A DNA stretch of 64,000 bases, taken from Yoonia sp. (lineage in GTDB: Bacteria > Pseudomonadota > Alphaproteobacteria > Rhodobacterales > Rhodobacteraceae). A model generated the notes under the pieces. That model did no database searches. It was not told where the DNA came from and saw only the letters and a list, made by a program, of their open reading frames with translations. This document shows positions 39,569 to 48,074 of this stretch, one piece after another; within the stretch, counting starts at the first letter, position 1; the number at the start of each line of letters is the position of its first letter. The stretch lies in contig JAGSGF010000008.1 of assembly GCA_023955335.1 (NCBI GenBank), positions 1-64,000 on the forward strand, read 5' to 3'. The position numbers and the translations under genes were made by a program.

Positions 39569-40054
39569 ATGTCCTATCAAGACTATCTGCCCGCAAACTG
39601 GATCAGAAACCGGAAAAGCGACGAGCATCCGCTCGTGTCTTTGCGCAAGGAGGTGGACAGCCTGTTTGATGACTTCGGCGAGGGCTTTTTTCGGCGCGGC
39701 AATGAGGTCAACGTTCATTCCAATGTCAGCGAGACGGACAAGGAATTCAGCGTCACAGCCGAACTGCCGGGTTTGACGGACGCGGATGTTGATGTGTCCG
39801 TGACAGGCGATCGCATCGTCATCAAAGGCGAGAAAAAATCTGAGAAAGAAGAACGCAGCGACGAGGAAGGCCGCGAATTCCATCGCCTTGAGCGCACATC
39901 GGGATCATTCCAGCGCATGATGACATTGCCCTTCGTTATTGACGCCGACACGGTTGACGCCGTTGTCAAAGATGGCGTTCTGACGGTCACGATCCCCAAG
40001 CCGCCAGACGCCGTCGAGAGCACCAAAAAGATCAGCGTGGCCCACGCCAAATAG
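39569..40054 (+). CDS. Small heat-shock protein, Hsp20/alpha-crystallin family
   Basis: 161 residues. The alpha-crystallin domain covers about 50-145: VNVHSNVSETDKEFSVTAELPGLTDADVDVSVTGDRIVIKGEKKSEKEE, then FHRLERTSGSFQRMMTLPFVIDADTVDAVVKDGVLTVTIPKP with the typical A-x-x-x-n-GVL motif. It binds unfolded proteins without ATP. The ribosome site is weak (GGAGACCGAAA), and an FNR-type box sits directly upstream, so oxygen rather than heat may be the main signal. No CIRCE element or ROSE-like leader is visible. Confidence 0.93.
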   Translation: MSYQDYLPANWIRNRKSDEHPLVSLRKEVDSLFDDFGEGFFRRGNEVNVHSNVSETDKEFSVTAELPGLTDADVDVSVTGDRIVIKGEKKSEKEERSDEEGREFHRLERTSGSFQRMMTLPFVIDADTVDAVVKDGVLTVTIPKPPDAVESTKKISVAHAK

Positions 40055-40057
40055 CTG

Positions 40058-40093
40058 TGTTGTGGGCGTGTGCGCCTGTGCAGAACCACAACA
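40058..40093. terminator. Hairpin after hsp20, possible terminator
   Basis: TGTTGTGG at 40058-40065 pairs with CCACAACA at 40086-40093, with a GC-rich loop that can form a smaller inner stem. No run of T follows, so termination is uncertain; the hairpin might instead protect the 3' end of the message. Confidence 0.35.
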
Positions 40094-40209
40094 AAACCAA
40101 CACCATTCGGGGTGGATTAAACGGCATCACGTCCAAGCGTTCGCAACATCTTCTCCGGGTCCAGGGACAAACACCAATGCCAAAAAGATGAGTAGCCCCC
40201 CCCGACACT

Positions 40210-41223
40210 GTGGTTCAGATCAAGGCCTTTCTGGCGCGCTCCGACGGTGGGGGCGCGTCGGTTGTTGTGCGCGAGACAAACAAATCATGGATCTTTCTGA
40301 CGCCGACCCATGTTTTCAAGCTGAAAAAGCAGGTCCGCGATGATCTACAGGACCTGACCTCGTTGCGGGCGCGTCTTGACAACTGTCTGATGGAGACTGA
40401 CCTCAACAGGCGTTTGGCACCAAAGACATATCTCGGGATCATCCGGGTTGTGAAATGCAGCGACGGACGCCTTGGTCTTGGCACAGACGGTAAGACAGTC
40501 GACTGGTTGGTGAAAATGCGGCGATTGCCCGCCGACCGGATGCTTGATGTCGCCGCCACGATGCCCGCAAAAGATCATGCCAGCCTAAAGCCGCAGGTCG
40601 AAAGGCTCGCTCAAAAGTTGATCGCGTTTTACAATGACAGTCCGGTCTCTTTGCTCGGCGCGGCCGAACTGCTGACAGGTATCCAAGACCAGCGCCAGCT
40701 TAACCGCGCCTGCCTGTTGAACCCGCTATTTGCAGCGCACCACACGCGGTTCGGGGCCGTGTTTGATGCCTTGGATGTTGCCTTCGCCACGCATTTGAAA
40801 CTGTTTGAGGCGCGCGTCAAAGCAGGCTGGATACGCGAATGCCACGGCGATTTGCGCCCCGAACATGTCTGCCTGACGCCGACGCCAGTTGTGTTTGATT
40901 GTCTGGAATTCAACAGAAACCTGCGTTTGGTTGATCCTTTCAGCGAGGTTGTGTTTCTCGGGATGGAGGCCGAAATGCTGGGGGCCGCTTGGATCAAGCC
41001 GCTTTTGATCGCACGTATGGCCAGCGGCCTTGGCACATGTCCCGATACAGCGTTATTGGATCTATACGCGTCCATGCACGCCATGTTGCGGACACGGCTT
41101 TGTCTTGCGCATTTGTTGGTGCCGACCCCCAGAACACCTGAAAAATGGATGCCCTTGGGATTGCGTTATTTCAAAGTGGCCGAGCGCCTTTTGTGCGACA
41201 CCGACCGTATTCTGGCACGCTAG
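40210..41223 (+). CDS. Aminoglycoside-phosphotransferase-fold kinase (COG2187 type)
   Basis: 337 residues if it begins at the GTG at 40210; no better ATG was found. The N-terminal SWIFLTPTHVFKLKKQVR holds the ATP-binding lysine, and the catalytic loop is ECHGDLRPEHVCL (His-x-Asp) followed by VVFDCLEFN, as in COG2187 proteins. Many relatives have a second P-loop kinase domain at the C-terminus; it is missing here, where the protein ends soon after the kinase fold. The substrate is unknown. It converges with prs on a shared CTAG. No FNR-type box was seen before it. Confidence 0.75.
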   Translation: MVQIKAFLARSDGGGASVVVRETNKSWIFLTPTHVFKLKKQVRDDLQDLTSLRARLDNCLMETDLNRRLAPKTYLGIIRVVKCSDGRLGLGTDGKTVDWLVKMRRLPADRMLDVAATMPAKDHASLKPQVERLAQKLIAFYNDSPVSLLGAAELLTGIQDQRQLNRACLLNPLFAAHHTRFGAVFDALDVAFATHLKLFEARVKAGWIRECHGDLRPEHVCLTPTPVVFDCLEFNRNLRLVDPFSEVVFLGMEAEMLGAAWIKPLLIARMASGLGTCPDTALLDLYASMHAMLRTRLCLAHLLVPTPRTPEKWMPLGLRYFKVAERLLCDTDRILAR

Positions 41224-42161
41224 GGTGCAATTGCACGCAGCATATTTGCAAATGTATCGGCCGTATCAACAATTTCAAGCCGGTGCGTCCTCGCCCCGTT
41301 GTGCAGCCGAAAAGGCGCGATGCTGTCGCTTACGAAAATCCTTTCAAAATGGTCCCCCAAGAACAACGCCTCCGCGCCGGATGTGAACAGCCCATGTGCC
41401 GCCAAGGCGTAAACCTTTGCCGCCCCGCGCGCCTTGCAGGCCTGCGCCGCCGCGATCATTGTACCGCCCGATGCAATCATATCGTCGACAATCACCACAG
41501 ATTTCGCGGCAAAATCGCCCACGACATCACCACTGGTCATAACGCCACTGCTGCGCCGTTTCTCCATAAACCCGAAACCCACGTCTTGCCCCAGACGGTC
41601 CTGCAACGCATCCCGAAACAATTGCGCGCGCTTCACACCGCCGGGATCAGGGGACATCACGATCAGCGGCGCCGCGCCAATCCGCCACGCCATGACGTCT
41701 TGGAAAACTTGGCCAAGCTCAAGATGATGGGTGCGCAGGCGAAAGGCGTTCTGAAACGCGGCCAGATTGTGGGTCTCGAGGGTCATCAGGTCGTCACAGC
41801 GCACCGCGTCGCACAACTGGGCAAGATATCTGACGGTAAGAGGATCTTGCGCCTTGGTCCGGCGATCCTTGCGCCCGTAACACAAAAACGGGATTACCGC
41901 CGTCACACGCGTCGCACCATGATCGCGCATCGTGGCAATCAGAAACAACAGACGGCACAGCTTGTCATGGACGCTTAGATCAGGGCCATCATAAAGGCTT
42001 TGAATGATGCACACATGGTCGCCCCTGACAGGGGACAGCGGGCGTATCTTGTATTCCCCATCTGCAAAATCCCGATGCTCCAACGCGGACAGTTCGCGTC
42101 CCAAGGCCGCTGCGATGCGGTCGCCGTGGTCTCTCGTCTCGTGCAAAGCAAATAAGCGCAC
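41220..42161 (-). CDS. prs: Ribose-phosphate pyrophosphokinase (PRPP synthase)
   Basis: 313 residues. FADGEYKIRPLSPVRGDHVCIIQSL, the PFLCYGRKDRRTKAQDPLT flexible-loop region and the PRPP-binding loop SVVIVDDMIASGGTM are present. It makes PRPP from ribose 5-phosphate and ATP. It differs from the housekeeping enzyme type in several usual positions (for example the start MRLFALHETRDHGDRIAAALG), so it is probably a second, special-purpose copy; archaeal-type class is possible. The gene stands alone on the minus strand. Confidence 0.88.
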   Translation of the reverse strand: MRLFALHETRDHGDRIAAALGRELSALEHRDFADGEYKIRPLSPVRGDHVCIIQSLYDGPDLSVHDKLCRLLFLIATMRDHGATRVTAVIPFLCYGRKDRRTKAQDPLTVRYLAQLCDAVRCDDLMTLETHNLAAFQNAFRLRTHHLELGQVFQDVMAWRIGAAPLIVMSPDPGGVKRAQLFRDALQDRLGQDVGFGFMEKRRSSGVMTSGDVVGDFAAKSVVIVDDMIASGGTMIAAAQACKARGAAKVYALAAHGLFTSGAEALFLGDHFERIFVSDSIAPFRLHNGARTHRLEIVDTADTFANMLRAIAP

Positions 42162-42287
42162 TAGCCATCCTCCTTGTCGATTGTGAAATTTGCGCAGCGG
42201 TGCCGCGCTTGGATACCGCCGGGGTCAGCGGTCTGCGGACAACTGCGCAAGGCAGCGCCGGAATTATCTGCGCGGGCCCGTCAGGCA

Positions 42288-43021
42288 TCACAGCGCCTTT
42301 CCAATATCGCGGCCCCACCAGTGCGTTGCCGTAAAGCTGCGCCTTGCGCGCATGCTCAGGCCAACAAACAGGATGAAGATGGAAAACAGGCACCAGACAG
42401 CCGGCATTTCATTGGGGTTGTCGGTCAGCGACCACGCAAGAACCGGTCCCACCACCGCATGCATAACGACAAACCGCCAAGCGCCATAGACAAGCGGCAA
42501 GGCAAAGGTTGCGACCATATAAGTCGGGAAGCCAAAGTCGATGCCCAAGACGTTTGCGATCGGACGCATCACGCCATTATAGGGAATGTCCCACGCGATA
42601 TGCCATGCGCCTGACACTGTGCAAAGACTGGTCGCGCACAGCGGGCTTCCTGGCACGCATGTGCCGACAGATTGCCACGGGACAAGTTGGGCGATCATAA
42701 CTGCCGCAGACAGGCCGCAGACGGCAAAGACCCATCTTTTCGTGCGGTCCTTTGCGGCCTTTGGCACCAGCTCGAGGGCGAAGGCATTAATCAGAAACGG
42801 TTGGAACGCGATGTGCAGATATGACGCCAGCGTGACAGCCCTGTTCTCGAACGTGCCGCATTGGTCAACCACAGCATAGCCCGCAACCTGAAGCGCCTCC
42901 ATCGCAGAAAAGTACCCCAGTGTCAGCCAAATCGCGGCGGGGTCCTTGCGATTATCGAGATCAAAGCGGCAGCTGTGCCAACGCCCATCATTGCAACCGA
43001 GACTTGCGAGCTCCAACACAT
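42288..43021 (-). pseudogene. DUF5765-like membrane protein gene with a frameshift
   Basis: The natural start is ATG 43021, eight bases after AAAGGAG; it reads MCWSSQVSVAMMGVGTAAALISIIAR, the typical opening of this family. Near 42957 the frame must shift by one missing base to continue into KDPAAIWLTLGYFSAMEALQVAGYAVVDQC and then six membrane helices to 42288. Without the shift the start frame soon leaves the family sequence. So either a base has been lost or the sequence has an error. The function of the family is unknown. An FNR-type box lies about 50 bases before the start. Confidence 0.6.
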
Positions 43022-43069
43022 GCAGCGCACTCCTTTGCGATCACCCTATCCAGATACGGGTGGGCGGAA

Positions 43070-43083
43070 TTGATCGTCCTCAA
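43070..43083. promoter_or_regulatory. FNR-type box before the DUF5765-like gene
   Basis: TTGATCGTCCTCAA fits TTGA-N6-TCAA but not the longer TTGAT-N4-ATCAA form. Spacing to the start of the membrane protein gene on the minus strand (49 bases) is suitable for a class II site. Confidence 0.5.
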
Positions 43084-43110
43084 GACGGGCAAGATGACAA
43101 CCGACGGTCA

Positions 43111-43419
43111 TCACCCAAGGTATCTGGCATGGTCAGGACCGCGCAATGGGCGCGCGAGAATACTGACACATGCCTCCGATAAGCCGACGTATCGGGCAAT
43201 CTCGCCATCAGACAGCCCCAGATCGATAAAGCACCGCAACATCCAATTGGGGTCTGGGCCAAAGGCATCGTGGACCTCCGTTTTGAAGTTGCGTATCGGC
43301 AAGGACCTGATCGACGCGTCGCCAGCGCCTGAAGGCGCGGGGTCTTTTTGCACAGGCCGACCGGCGTTGTGTGGCGAACGGGTCTCGAAACTGGTATTGA
43401 CGTCTTGCACGGGTTTCAT
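43111..43419 (-). CDS. Small hypothetical protein with possible helix-turn-helix
   Basis: 102 residues from ATG 43419, or slightly longer from the TTG at 43428; GGAGAGG lies right in front of the ATG. The first half is polar and probably unstructured. The second half, DPNWMLRCFIDLGLSDGEIARYVGLSEACVSILA, looks like a helix-turn-helix of a small regulator. It stands between two membrane protein genes of the island, in the same direction. I do not recognise a family, so a regulatory role is only a suggestion. Confidence 0.5.
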   Translation of the reverse strand: MKPVQDVNTSFETRSPHNAGRPVQKDPAPSGAGDASIRSLPIRNFKTEVHDAFGPDPNWMLRCFIDLGLSDGEIARYVGLSEACVSILARPLRGPDHARYLG

Positions 43420-43475
43420 CCTCTCCAAATTTTGCGCGCAGCGGGTTCGAAAGCCGCCCGGTGATTGCGTCTTGG

Positions 43476-44141
43476 CTAATGGCCATAACGCCCTTCGCTG
43501 ATGTGCGTCGACGGGATGCGGTGCAGATCAAAGCCGCGAAAAATCAGCCAAAGCGCCAGTGCCATTTCGTTTATCCAGATTGGCAGGGACAACACCATGT
43601 CTGTCCCCGACCCGATCTCGATCCGGCCAAAAAGGATCAGCACAACAGAAACCAACAGCATCAGACCCCCGATCAGCCCCCAAAGCGACAGGACCACAGG
43701 CACAAGCCGGAACTTGAACAAAACCGGATAGAGGATCAGTGTCCCGATGCTGAAAACCAACAGGACCAAAAGAAATGCCCAGTCGTGAAGCGCCACAGCC
43801 AGCGCGCGATCAGTACCCGATAACAGCATCAACAGGCCGATTGCAGCGCATGCACCAAGGCTTGCCTCGATCAGACGAAGACCAACATAAGCCACAGCCA
43901 ATCCTTGCACGCAGCGCCAGATGATCGGGTAAAGCGCAATTGCGATGCCCGCGCTAGCGAGCGCATTTGCAAGCTCCAACATGACGCCGACAACAAACAA
44001 CGACCTTTGGTCCGTGACCTGACCCACGACATCCGGCGCGCCAAGCATCGGGGCGATGATTATCTGACTGGCCATCGTCGCACCTGTGGCGGTGATGAAC
44101 AAAACGCCAGCAACGATGCTTTCGGTCCGGTAGTGTCTCAT
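43476..44141 (-). CDS. DUF4386 family membrane protein
   Basis: About 221 residues from ATG 44141 (MRHYRTESIVAGVLFITATGATMASQ), which matches where DUF4386 proteins usually begin; ATGs at 44177 and 44186 would add 12-15 polar residues but lack a ribosome site and lie before the transcript start expected from the FNR-type box at 44204. Six hydrophobic helices are visible. The function of the family is unknown. Directed towards the small helix-turn-helix gene after 56 bases. Confidence 0.75.
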   Translation of the reverse strand: MRHYRTESIVAGVLFITATGATMASQIIIAPMLGAPDVVGQVTDQRSLFVVGVMLELANALASAGIAIALYPIIWRCVQGLAVAYVGLRLIEASLGACAAIGLLMLLSGTDRALAVALHDWAFLLVLLVFSIGTLILYPVLFKFRLVPVVLSLWGLIGGLMLLVSVVLILFGRIEIGSGTDMVLSLPIWINEMALALWLIFRGFDLHRIPSTHISEGRYGH

Positions 44142-44203
44142 CCTCGTGGTCGCCCCCGTTTTGGTGGTGTCAGCCATGTGTTGCATGTCTGGGGCGGCTA
44201 AGA

Positions 44204-44217
44204 TTGATTTGGGTCAA
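44204..44217. promoter_or_regulatory. FNR/FnrL-type box before the DUF4386 gene
   Basis: TTGATTTGGGTCAA fits TTGA-N6-TCAA. It lies between the end of the exporter operon and the DUF4386 gene. On the minus strand a start near 44169 is expected. Confidence 0.6.
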
Positions 44218-44262
44218 GCGCAGACGAAAACGCCGGTTTCAAGGTCCGCCTGTGATGACCGG

Positions 44263-45474
44263 CTACTCCCTGCGGAGCGCATCAATCGGGTTCATTCGGG
44301 CGGCGCGGCGTGCCGGAAAGTAGCCAAAGACCACACCGACAGCGGCAGAAAACGCAAAGGCCAAAAGCACGATCTGCGGGTCGGGGCTGAACGGGACAGA
44401 AAGCATATTAGCCCCCAACAGCCCCACGCCCAATCCGACGACGATGCCAATCAAGCCGCCAAAAAGCGACAGAATGATCGCCTCGACCAGAAATTGCAGC
44501 AAGACTTGCCGGGCCTGCGCTCCCACCGCCAAACGGATGCCGATTTCGCGGGTGCGTTCGGTCACCGAAACCAACATGATGTTCATGATCCCGATACCGC
44601 CCACCAAAAGGCTGACAGCCGCCACTGCCGACAAAAGCCCGGTCAGAACGCCGGTGATGCCAGACAACATGGTTGCGAGCTGTTTCATGTCCATCACGGT
44701 GAAATCATCCTCCTCGCCACGTCCGATCCGGCGGATGTCGCGCATGACGGCTTCGACGTCTGTCTTTGCCCGTTCGGTGTCCGCGCCGTCACGGACCGAC
44801 ACGATAAACATGGCGACATCCGTGTTGCCCGCGATCCGCCTGTGAAAGGTGCGGATCGGAATGATGACGAAATCATCCTGATCACTGCCAAAAGTCGACG
44901 CGCCTTTTGATTTTAAAAGACCGATGATCTCGCAGGACAGGGATTGGATGCGCAGTTCTTCTCCGATTGGATCAGATGTGCCAAAAAGGTCTTTGCGCAC
45001 GGTTTCGCCGATCACACAGACGGGCTTGCCTGCCTGAAGCTCTGTCACGTCAAAGATGCGCCCGCGTGCGATGTCCCATTGGGCGGCGGTGAAATAGCGG
45101 TTGTCGGTGCCGACAATATCGGTCCGTCGGTTTTCATTGCCAAAGACGGCGCGGGCGCGGCCCATGCTCATCGGGGCGGACACGTCGATAACGCTAAGCT
45201 GCTCTTCCATCAGATCGTTCATACGGATGGTAAACAGATGCATCGACGTGCCCGCAGGCCCGCGTTCCATCGCGTCCTGACCGGGCAGAACCATCAGCAT
45301 GTTGGTGCCCAGTTTTTCGACATCTGCGGTGACCTGTGCCGTCGATCCCTGACCCACGGTGACCATGGCAATCACGGCCCCTACCCCGATCACAATGCCC
45401 AGAACGGTCAGAAACGACCGCAACGCGTTGCGAAATATGGCCTGTACGGCAAGGCGGATGGTTTCCAAAAACAT
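44263..45474 (-). CDS. MacB-like ABC exporter permease (FtsX family)
   Basis: 403 residues. One N-terminal helix (FRNALRSFLTVLGIVIGVGAVIAM), a large periplasmic MacB_PCD domain (about 45-240) and three C-terminal helices in the FtsX domain (LLVGGIGIMNIMLVSVTERTREIGIRLAVGA). It forms the export unit with the ATPase encoded one base upstream and the adaptor before that. The cargo (peptide, lipoprotein, siderophore or drug) cannot be read from the sequence. Confidence 0.92.
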   Translation of the reverse strand: MFLETIRLAVQAIFRNALRSFLTVLGIVIGVGAVIAMVTVGQGSTAQVTADVEKLGTNMLMVLPGQDAMERGPAGTSMHLFTIRMNDLMEEQLSVIDVSAPMSMGRARAVFGNENRRTDIVGTDNRYFTAAQWDIARGRIFDVTELQAGKPVCVIGETVRKDLFGTSDPIGEELRIQSLSCEIIGLLKSKGASTFGSDQDDFVIIPIRTFHRRIAGNTDVAMFIVSVRDGADTERAKTDVEAVMRDIRRIGRGEEDDFTVMDMKQLATMLSGITGVLTGLLSAVAAVSLLVGGIGIMNIMLVSVTERTREIGIRLAVGAQARQVLLQFLVEAIILSLFGGLIGIVVGLGVGLLGANMLSVPFSPDPQIVLLAFAFSAAVGVVFGYFPARRAARMNPIDALRRE

Positions 45475-45475
45475 G

Positions 45476-46195
45476 CTAGGCCACCGTCGCCGTCAGGCCG
45501 TCACGTTCGATCCGGCCGTCGACCATCCAGATCAGACGCCGGGCAAATTTGGCCATCTGGGTCTCGTGTGTGACCATCACGATCGTAAGGCCTTCGTCGT
45601 GATTAAGCGCTTGCAAAACCTCCATGATTTCAGCGGATAATTTGGTATCAAGATTGCCTGTCGGTTCATCGGCAAGGATGACCTCGGGGTTTCCCGCCAA
45701 CGCACGGGCGATTGCGACGCGCTGCTGTTGGCCGCCTGACAGTTCAGAAGGGTCATGGTGCGCGCGGTGCGCAAGCCCGACCTTTGCCAAGGCGTTCGTT
45801 GCGGCAGCGTGACGCTCGGTGCGGCCCATACCTTTGTAAATCAGCGGCAACTCGACGTTTTGCAGTGCGCTGGTGCGTGCCAGCAGATTATAACCTTGGA
45901 AAATGAACCCCAGATAGTTCCGCCGCAGCAAGGCGCGCTGATCCGGCGTCAGGTGCGCAACTTCAACACCGTTGAACATGTAGTGCCCAGCTGTTGGCAC
46001 ATCGAGGCAGCCAATGACGTTCAGGGCGGTCGACTTGCCAGACCCGCTTGGGCCCATGATTGCGACAAACTCGCCCTTGTCGATATCAAGGTTAACTTGA
46101 TCAAGCGCGCGGACCTCGGCCTCGCCCACACCATAGACGCGGCTGATGTCGCGCAGCTGGATCAACGCCCGAGGTCTGTCAGCACGATCAGCCAT
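45476..46195 (-). CDS. MacB/LolD-like ABC exporter ATPase
   Basis: 239 residues. Walker A GPSGSGKS, signature [15 protein letters not shown], Walker [13 protein letters not shown] and the His in VMVTHE are all intact, as in LolD/MacB ATPases. Overlaps the adaptor gene by 8 bases and is followed by the permease after one base, so the three subunits are made together. Confidence 0.94.
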   Translation of the reverse strand: MADRADRPRALIQLRDISRVYGVGEAEVRALDQVNLDIDKGEFVAIMGPSGSGKSTALNVIGCLDVPTAGHYMFNGVEVAHLTPDQRALLRRNYLGFIFQGYNLLARTSALQNVELPLIYKGMGRTERHAAATNALAKVGLAHRAHHDPSELSGGQQQRVAIARALAGNPEVILADEPTGNLDTKLSAEIMEVLQALNHDEGLTIVMVTHETQMAKFARRLIWMVDGRIERDGLTATVA

Positions 46196-47426
46196 CGATC
46201 CGGTCCACGATCACCAGATCACCGGCGGCAAGCTCGCCTGCGATGATTTGTGTCATACGGCCATCGCTTGCACCGGCCCGCACGCTGATCTCTTGGGGGG
46301 TATCATCACGCATCACCCAAAGCGTTTTGTCATCGCCGCGATTGGGGCCGCTGCCCCCGTCCGGGATCAACATGCCAAGCAACCCGCTGCGCGCGTCATC
46401 CGCGACGGGGGCGGCAGGTGGTGTGTAGCGCAATGCGGCATTGGGGACCGTCAGCGCAGCCGTGATCTGAGCCACAGTAATATCGGCGGTCGCAGTCATC
46501 CCCGGACGCAACGACAGATCGGCGTTGTCCACGCTTAGAATCCCCTTATAGGTCACCACCCCGTCAATGGTTTTGGGCGAAAAGCGTATCTCGGATATTT
46601 CGGCAGGGAACAGGCGCTCATCATAAGCGTCGACAGTGAACGTGGCGGTGTTGCCAACGGCGGTGCGGCCGATATCGGCCTCGTCGATGTCGACCTGTAG
46701 CTCCATTTGTGCCAGATCTTCGGCCACGGTGAACAGCACTGGGGCTGACAGGGCGGCGGCCACGATCTGCCCCGCATCCACCGCACGATCCAGAATGATG
46801 CCGTCAATCGGCGAACAAATGCAGGCTTTCTCTAGCTCGGCCTGATGCAAATCCAGATCAGCCTCGGCCAATGCCCGGTCTGCAACAGCGGATTGTAACG
46901 CAGATTGCGCACGCACAAAGGCCGCGCGTTGTGACACGAACGTCTGATGCGTCGAGACACCCCGCTCCTCAAGGCGCTGTCCGATATCATATTGGGTGCG
47001 GGCTTCTTCCAAGGTGGCCGCGGCCATGGCGACACGTGCGATTGCGCTATCAAGCGCTGCTTTGCTAACCGCAAGCAGCGCGTCAAGCTTGGTTGTATCG
47101 AGCGCGGCTAACACGGTGCCTTTGGTCACAGTGTCGTTAAAATCGACGTTAACGCTGTCAAGAATGCCGGACAATTCGCTTGATATCTCAACCAGATTGG
47201 TCGGCTCGACGGTGCCCGTCGCTGTGACCGTGACGCGAAGATCGCCGCGTGATGCGGGGGTCGTGATATACTGAACATCGCTGTCTTGATCGGCAACTGA
47301 CATCCAGAAGATGCCGCCAGCAACAACGATCACCAACCCGATCAACAGCTTGGCCCAGTTCGGGATCAACCGGTGACTGCGGCCCAGCCCAAGTTTTTCT
47401 GCAACGTCCTGAGATGTTTGTGACAT
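46188..47426 (-). CDS. MacA-like periplasmic adaptor (HlyD family)
   Basis: 412 residues. N-terminal membrane anchor LLIGLVIVVAGGIFWMSVADQD, barrel-sandwich halves around ASRGDLRVTVTATGTVEPTNLVEISSELSGILDSVNVDFNDTV and KACICSPIDGIILDRAVDAGQIV, a helical hairpin between them, and a C-terminal beta-barrel (SLRPGMTATADITV). GAGGG precedes the ATG. It is the first gene of a three-gene exporter operon. An FNR-type box 60 bases upstream would place the operon under low-oxygen control. No outer-membrane TolC gene is nearby. Confidence 0.92.
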   Translation of the reverse strand: MSQTSQDVAEKLGLGRSHRLIPNWAKLLIGLVIVVAGGIFWMSVADQDSDVQYITTPASRGDLRVTVTATGTVEPTNLVEISSELSGILDSVNVDFNDTVTKGTVLAALDTTKLDALLAVSKAALDSAIARVAMAAATLEEARTQYDIGQRLEERGVSTHQTFVSQRAAFVRAQSALQSAVADRALAEADLDLHQAELEKACICSPIDGIILDRAVDAGQIVAAALSAPVLFTVAEDLAQMELQVDIDEADIGRTAVGNTATFTVDAYDERLFPAEISEIRFSPKTIDGVVTYKGILSVDNADLSLRPGMTATADITVAQITAALTVPNAALRYTPPAAPVADDARSGLLGMLIPDGGSGPNRGDDKTLWVMRDDTPQEISVRAGASDGRMTQIIAGELAAGDLVIVDRIDG

Positions 47427-47485
47427 GGCGGGTCCCTCACAGCGCGTGGTTCCGTGCTAGCCTAGGGCGTTCGCCGCGCTGGCAA

Positions 47486-47499
47486 TTGATCGGGATCAA
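47486..47499. promoter_or_regulatory. FNR/FnrL-type box before the MacAB-like operon
   Basis: TTGATCGGGATCAA matches TTGAT-N4-ATCAA completely and is palindromic at nine of ten arm positions or better. On the minus strand a class II start would fall near 47451, 25 bases before the macA-like ATG. Confidence 0.75.
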
Positions 47500-47548
47500 C
47501 AGGCCGTCCCAATTTCAGGCCGCGCGATCGCAAAATTTTGGCCGCCGA

Positions 47549-47562
47549 TTGACATTCGTCAA
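47549..47562. promoter_or_regulatory. FNR/FnrL-type box before a 44-aa membrane peptide
   Basis: TTGACATTCGTCAA fits TTGA-N6-TCAA. Its centre (47555.5) is 41-42 bases from position 47597, and TATTAT at 47586-47591 gives a good -10 element, so class II activation of a plus-strand transcript is well supported by spacing. Confidence 0.68.
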
Positions 47563-47597
47563 GCCGGGATGCGGGTAAGTCGCCGTATTATCGGTGC

Positions 47598-47732
47598 ATG
47601 ACTAAGATCAACAATCATCAATTCAATCAAAGCCACAATCGCCCTGCAAAGGTTTCCGGCCCCTCTGCGTGGGGCGGGGTGTTTTTATGCGTGATTATAT
47701 TCTGGGTCACGGTTGTTTTGTGGCTGGGATGA
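47598..47732 (+). CDS. 44-residue single-helix membrane peptide
   Basis: MTKINNHQFNQSHNRPAK is followed by a hydrophobic helix at about residues 25-43 (WGGVFLCVIIFWVTVVLWL) and the stop. There is no Shine-Dalgarno sequence. The -10 element TATTAT ends seven bases before the ATG, so the message would begin at or right next to the start codon and be leaderless. The FNR-type box at 47549 is at the ideal distance. I do not recognise a family. Small one-helix proteins like this often accompany membrane complexes made at low oxygen. Confidence 0.6.
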   Translation: MTKINNHQFNQSHNRPAKVSGPSAWGGVFLCVIIFWVTVVLWLG

Positions 47733-47761
47733 CCGCGCTCCCGAACACATAAAATAAGGAC

Positions 47762-47797
47762 CTGACTGCGCCCTGACTGCGCCCCGATTGCGCCCCG
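47762..47797. repeat. Short degenerate tandem repeat
   Basis: Three units of 11-12 bases: CTGACTGCGCC, CTGACTGCGCCC and CGATTGCGCCC. A run of about ten G follows at about 47847. No gene was recognised between 47733 and 48074, and the low-complexity sequence suggests a decaying stretch. Confidence 0.6.
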
Positions 47798-47973
47798 TGT
47801 CGCCAGTCAAGGTGTCGCTGCGCCTTTGGCTTTTGGTATGCCATTGCGGGGGGGGGGCTGTGCGAAGGTGCCGACGGCACGTTTCCGGCGGGAATTTTCG
47901 GGATGGGAAAAAACGGAGACCGCTCATCAACCCTTCGCACTTGATCAACATGACCTTGATTTTCCTATCTGAA

Positions 47974-47987
47974 TTGACTTAAATCAA
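47974..47987. promoter_or_regulatory. FNR/FnrL-type box without a clear target
   Basis: TTGACTTAAATCAA fits TTGA-N6-TCAA with ATCAA on the right. No intact gene starts within a suitable distance on either strand. It may have served a gene now lost from the decayed zone around 48.0-48.6 kb. Confidence 0.55.
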
Positions 47988-48074
47988 TTCCGCGGCATCA
48001 TTTCGGCTTTGCGTCAATGCCAAACCAATTGATCATCGGCACGCCGCGTGGCGGAAATATTTCCGGTCATGTGA

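Noticed and set aside
39272..39883. 203-codon open frame on the minus strand over hsp20
   Set aside because: It covers the hsp20 gene, both FNR-type boxes and the promoter region, and its sequence resembles no protein; Hsp20 on the other strand is certain.
47685..47951. 88-codon frame on the minus strand
   Set aside because: Low-complexity, crosses a G-run and a tandem repeat, no ribosome site; read as non-coding.
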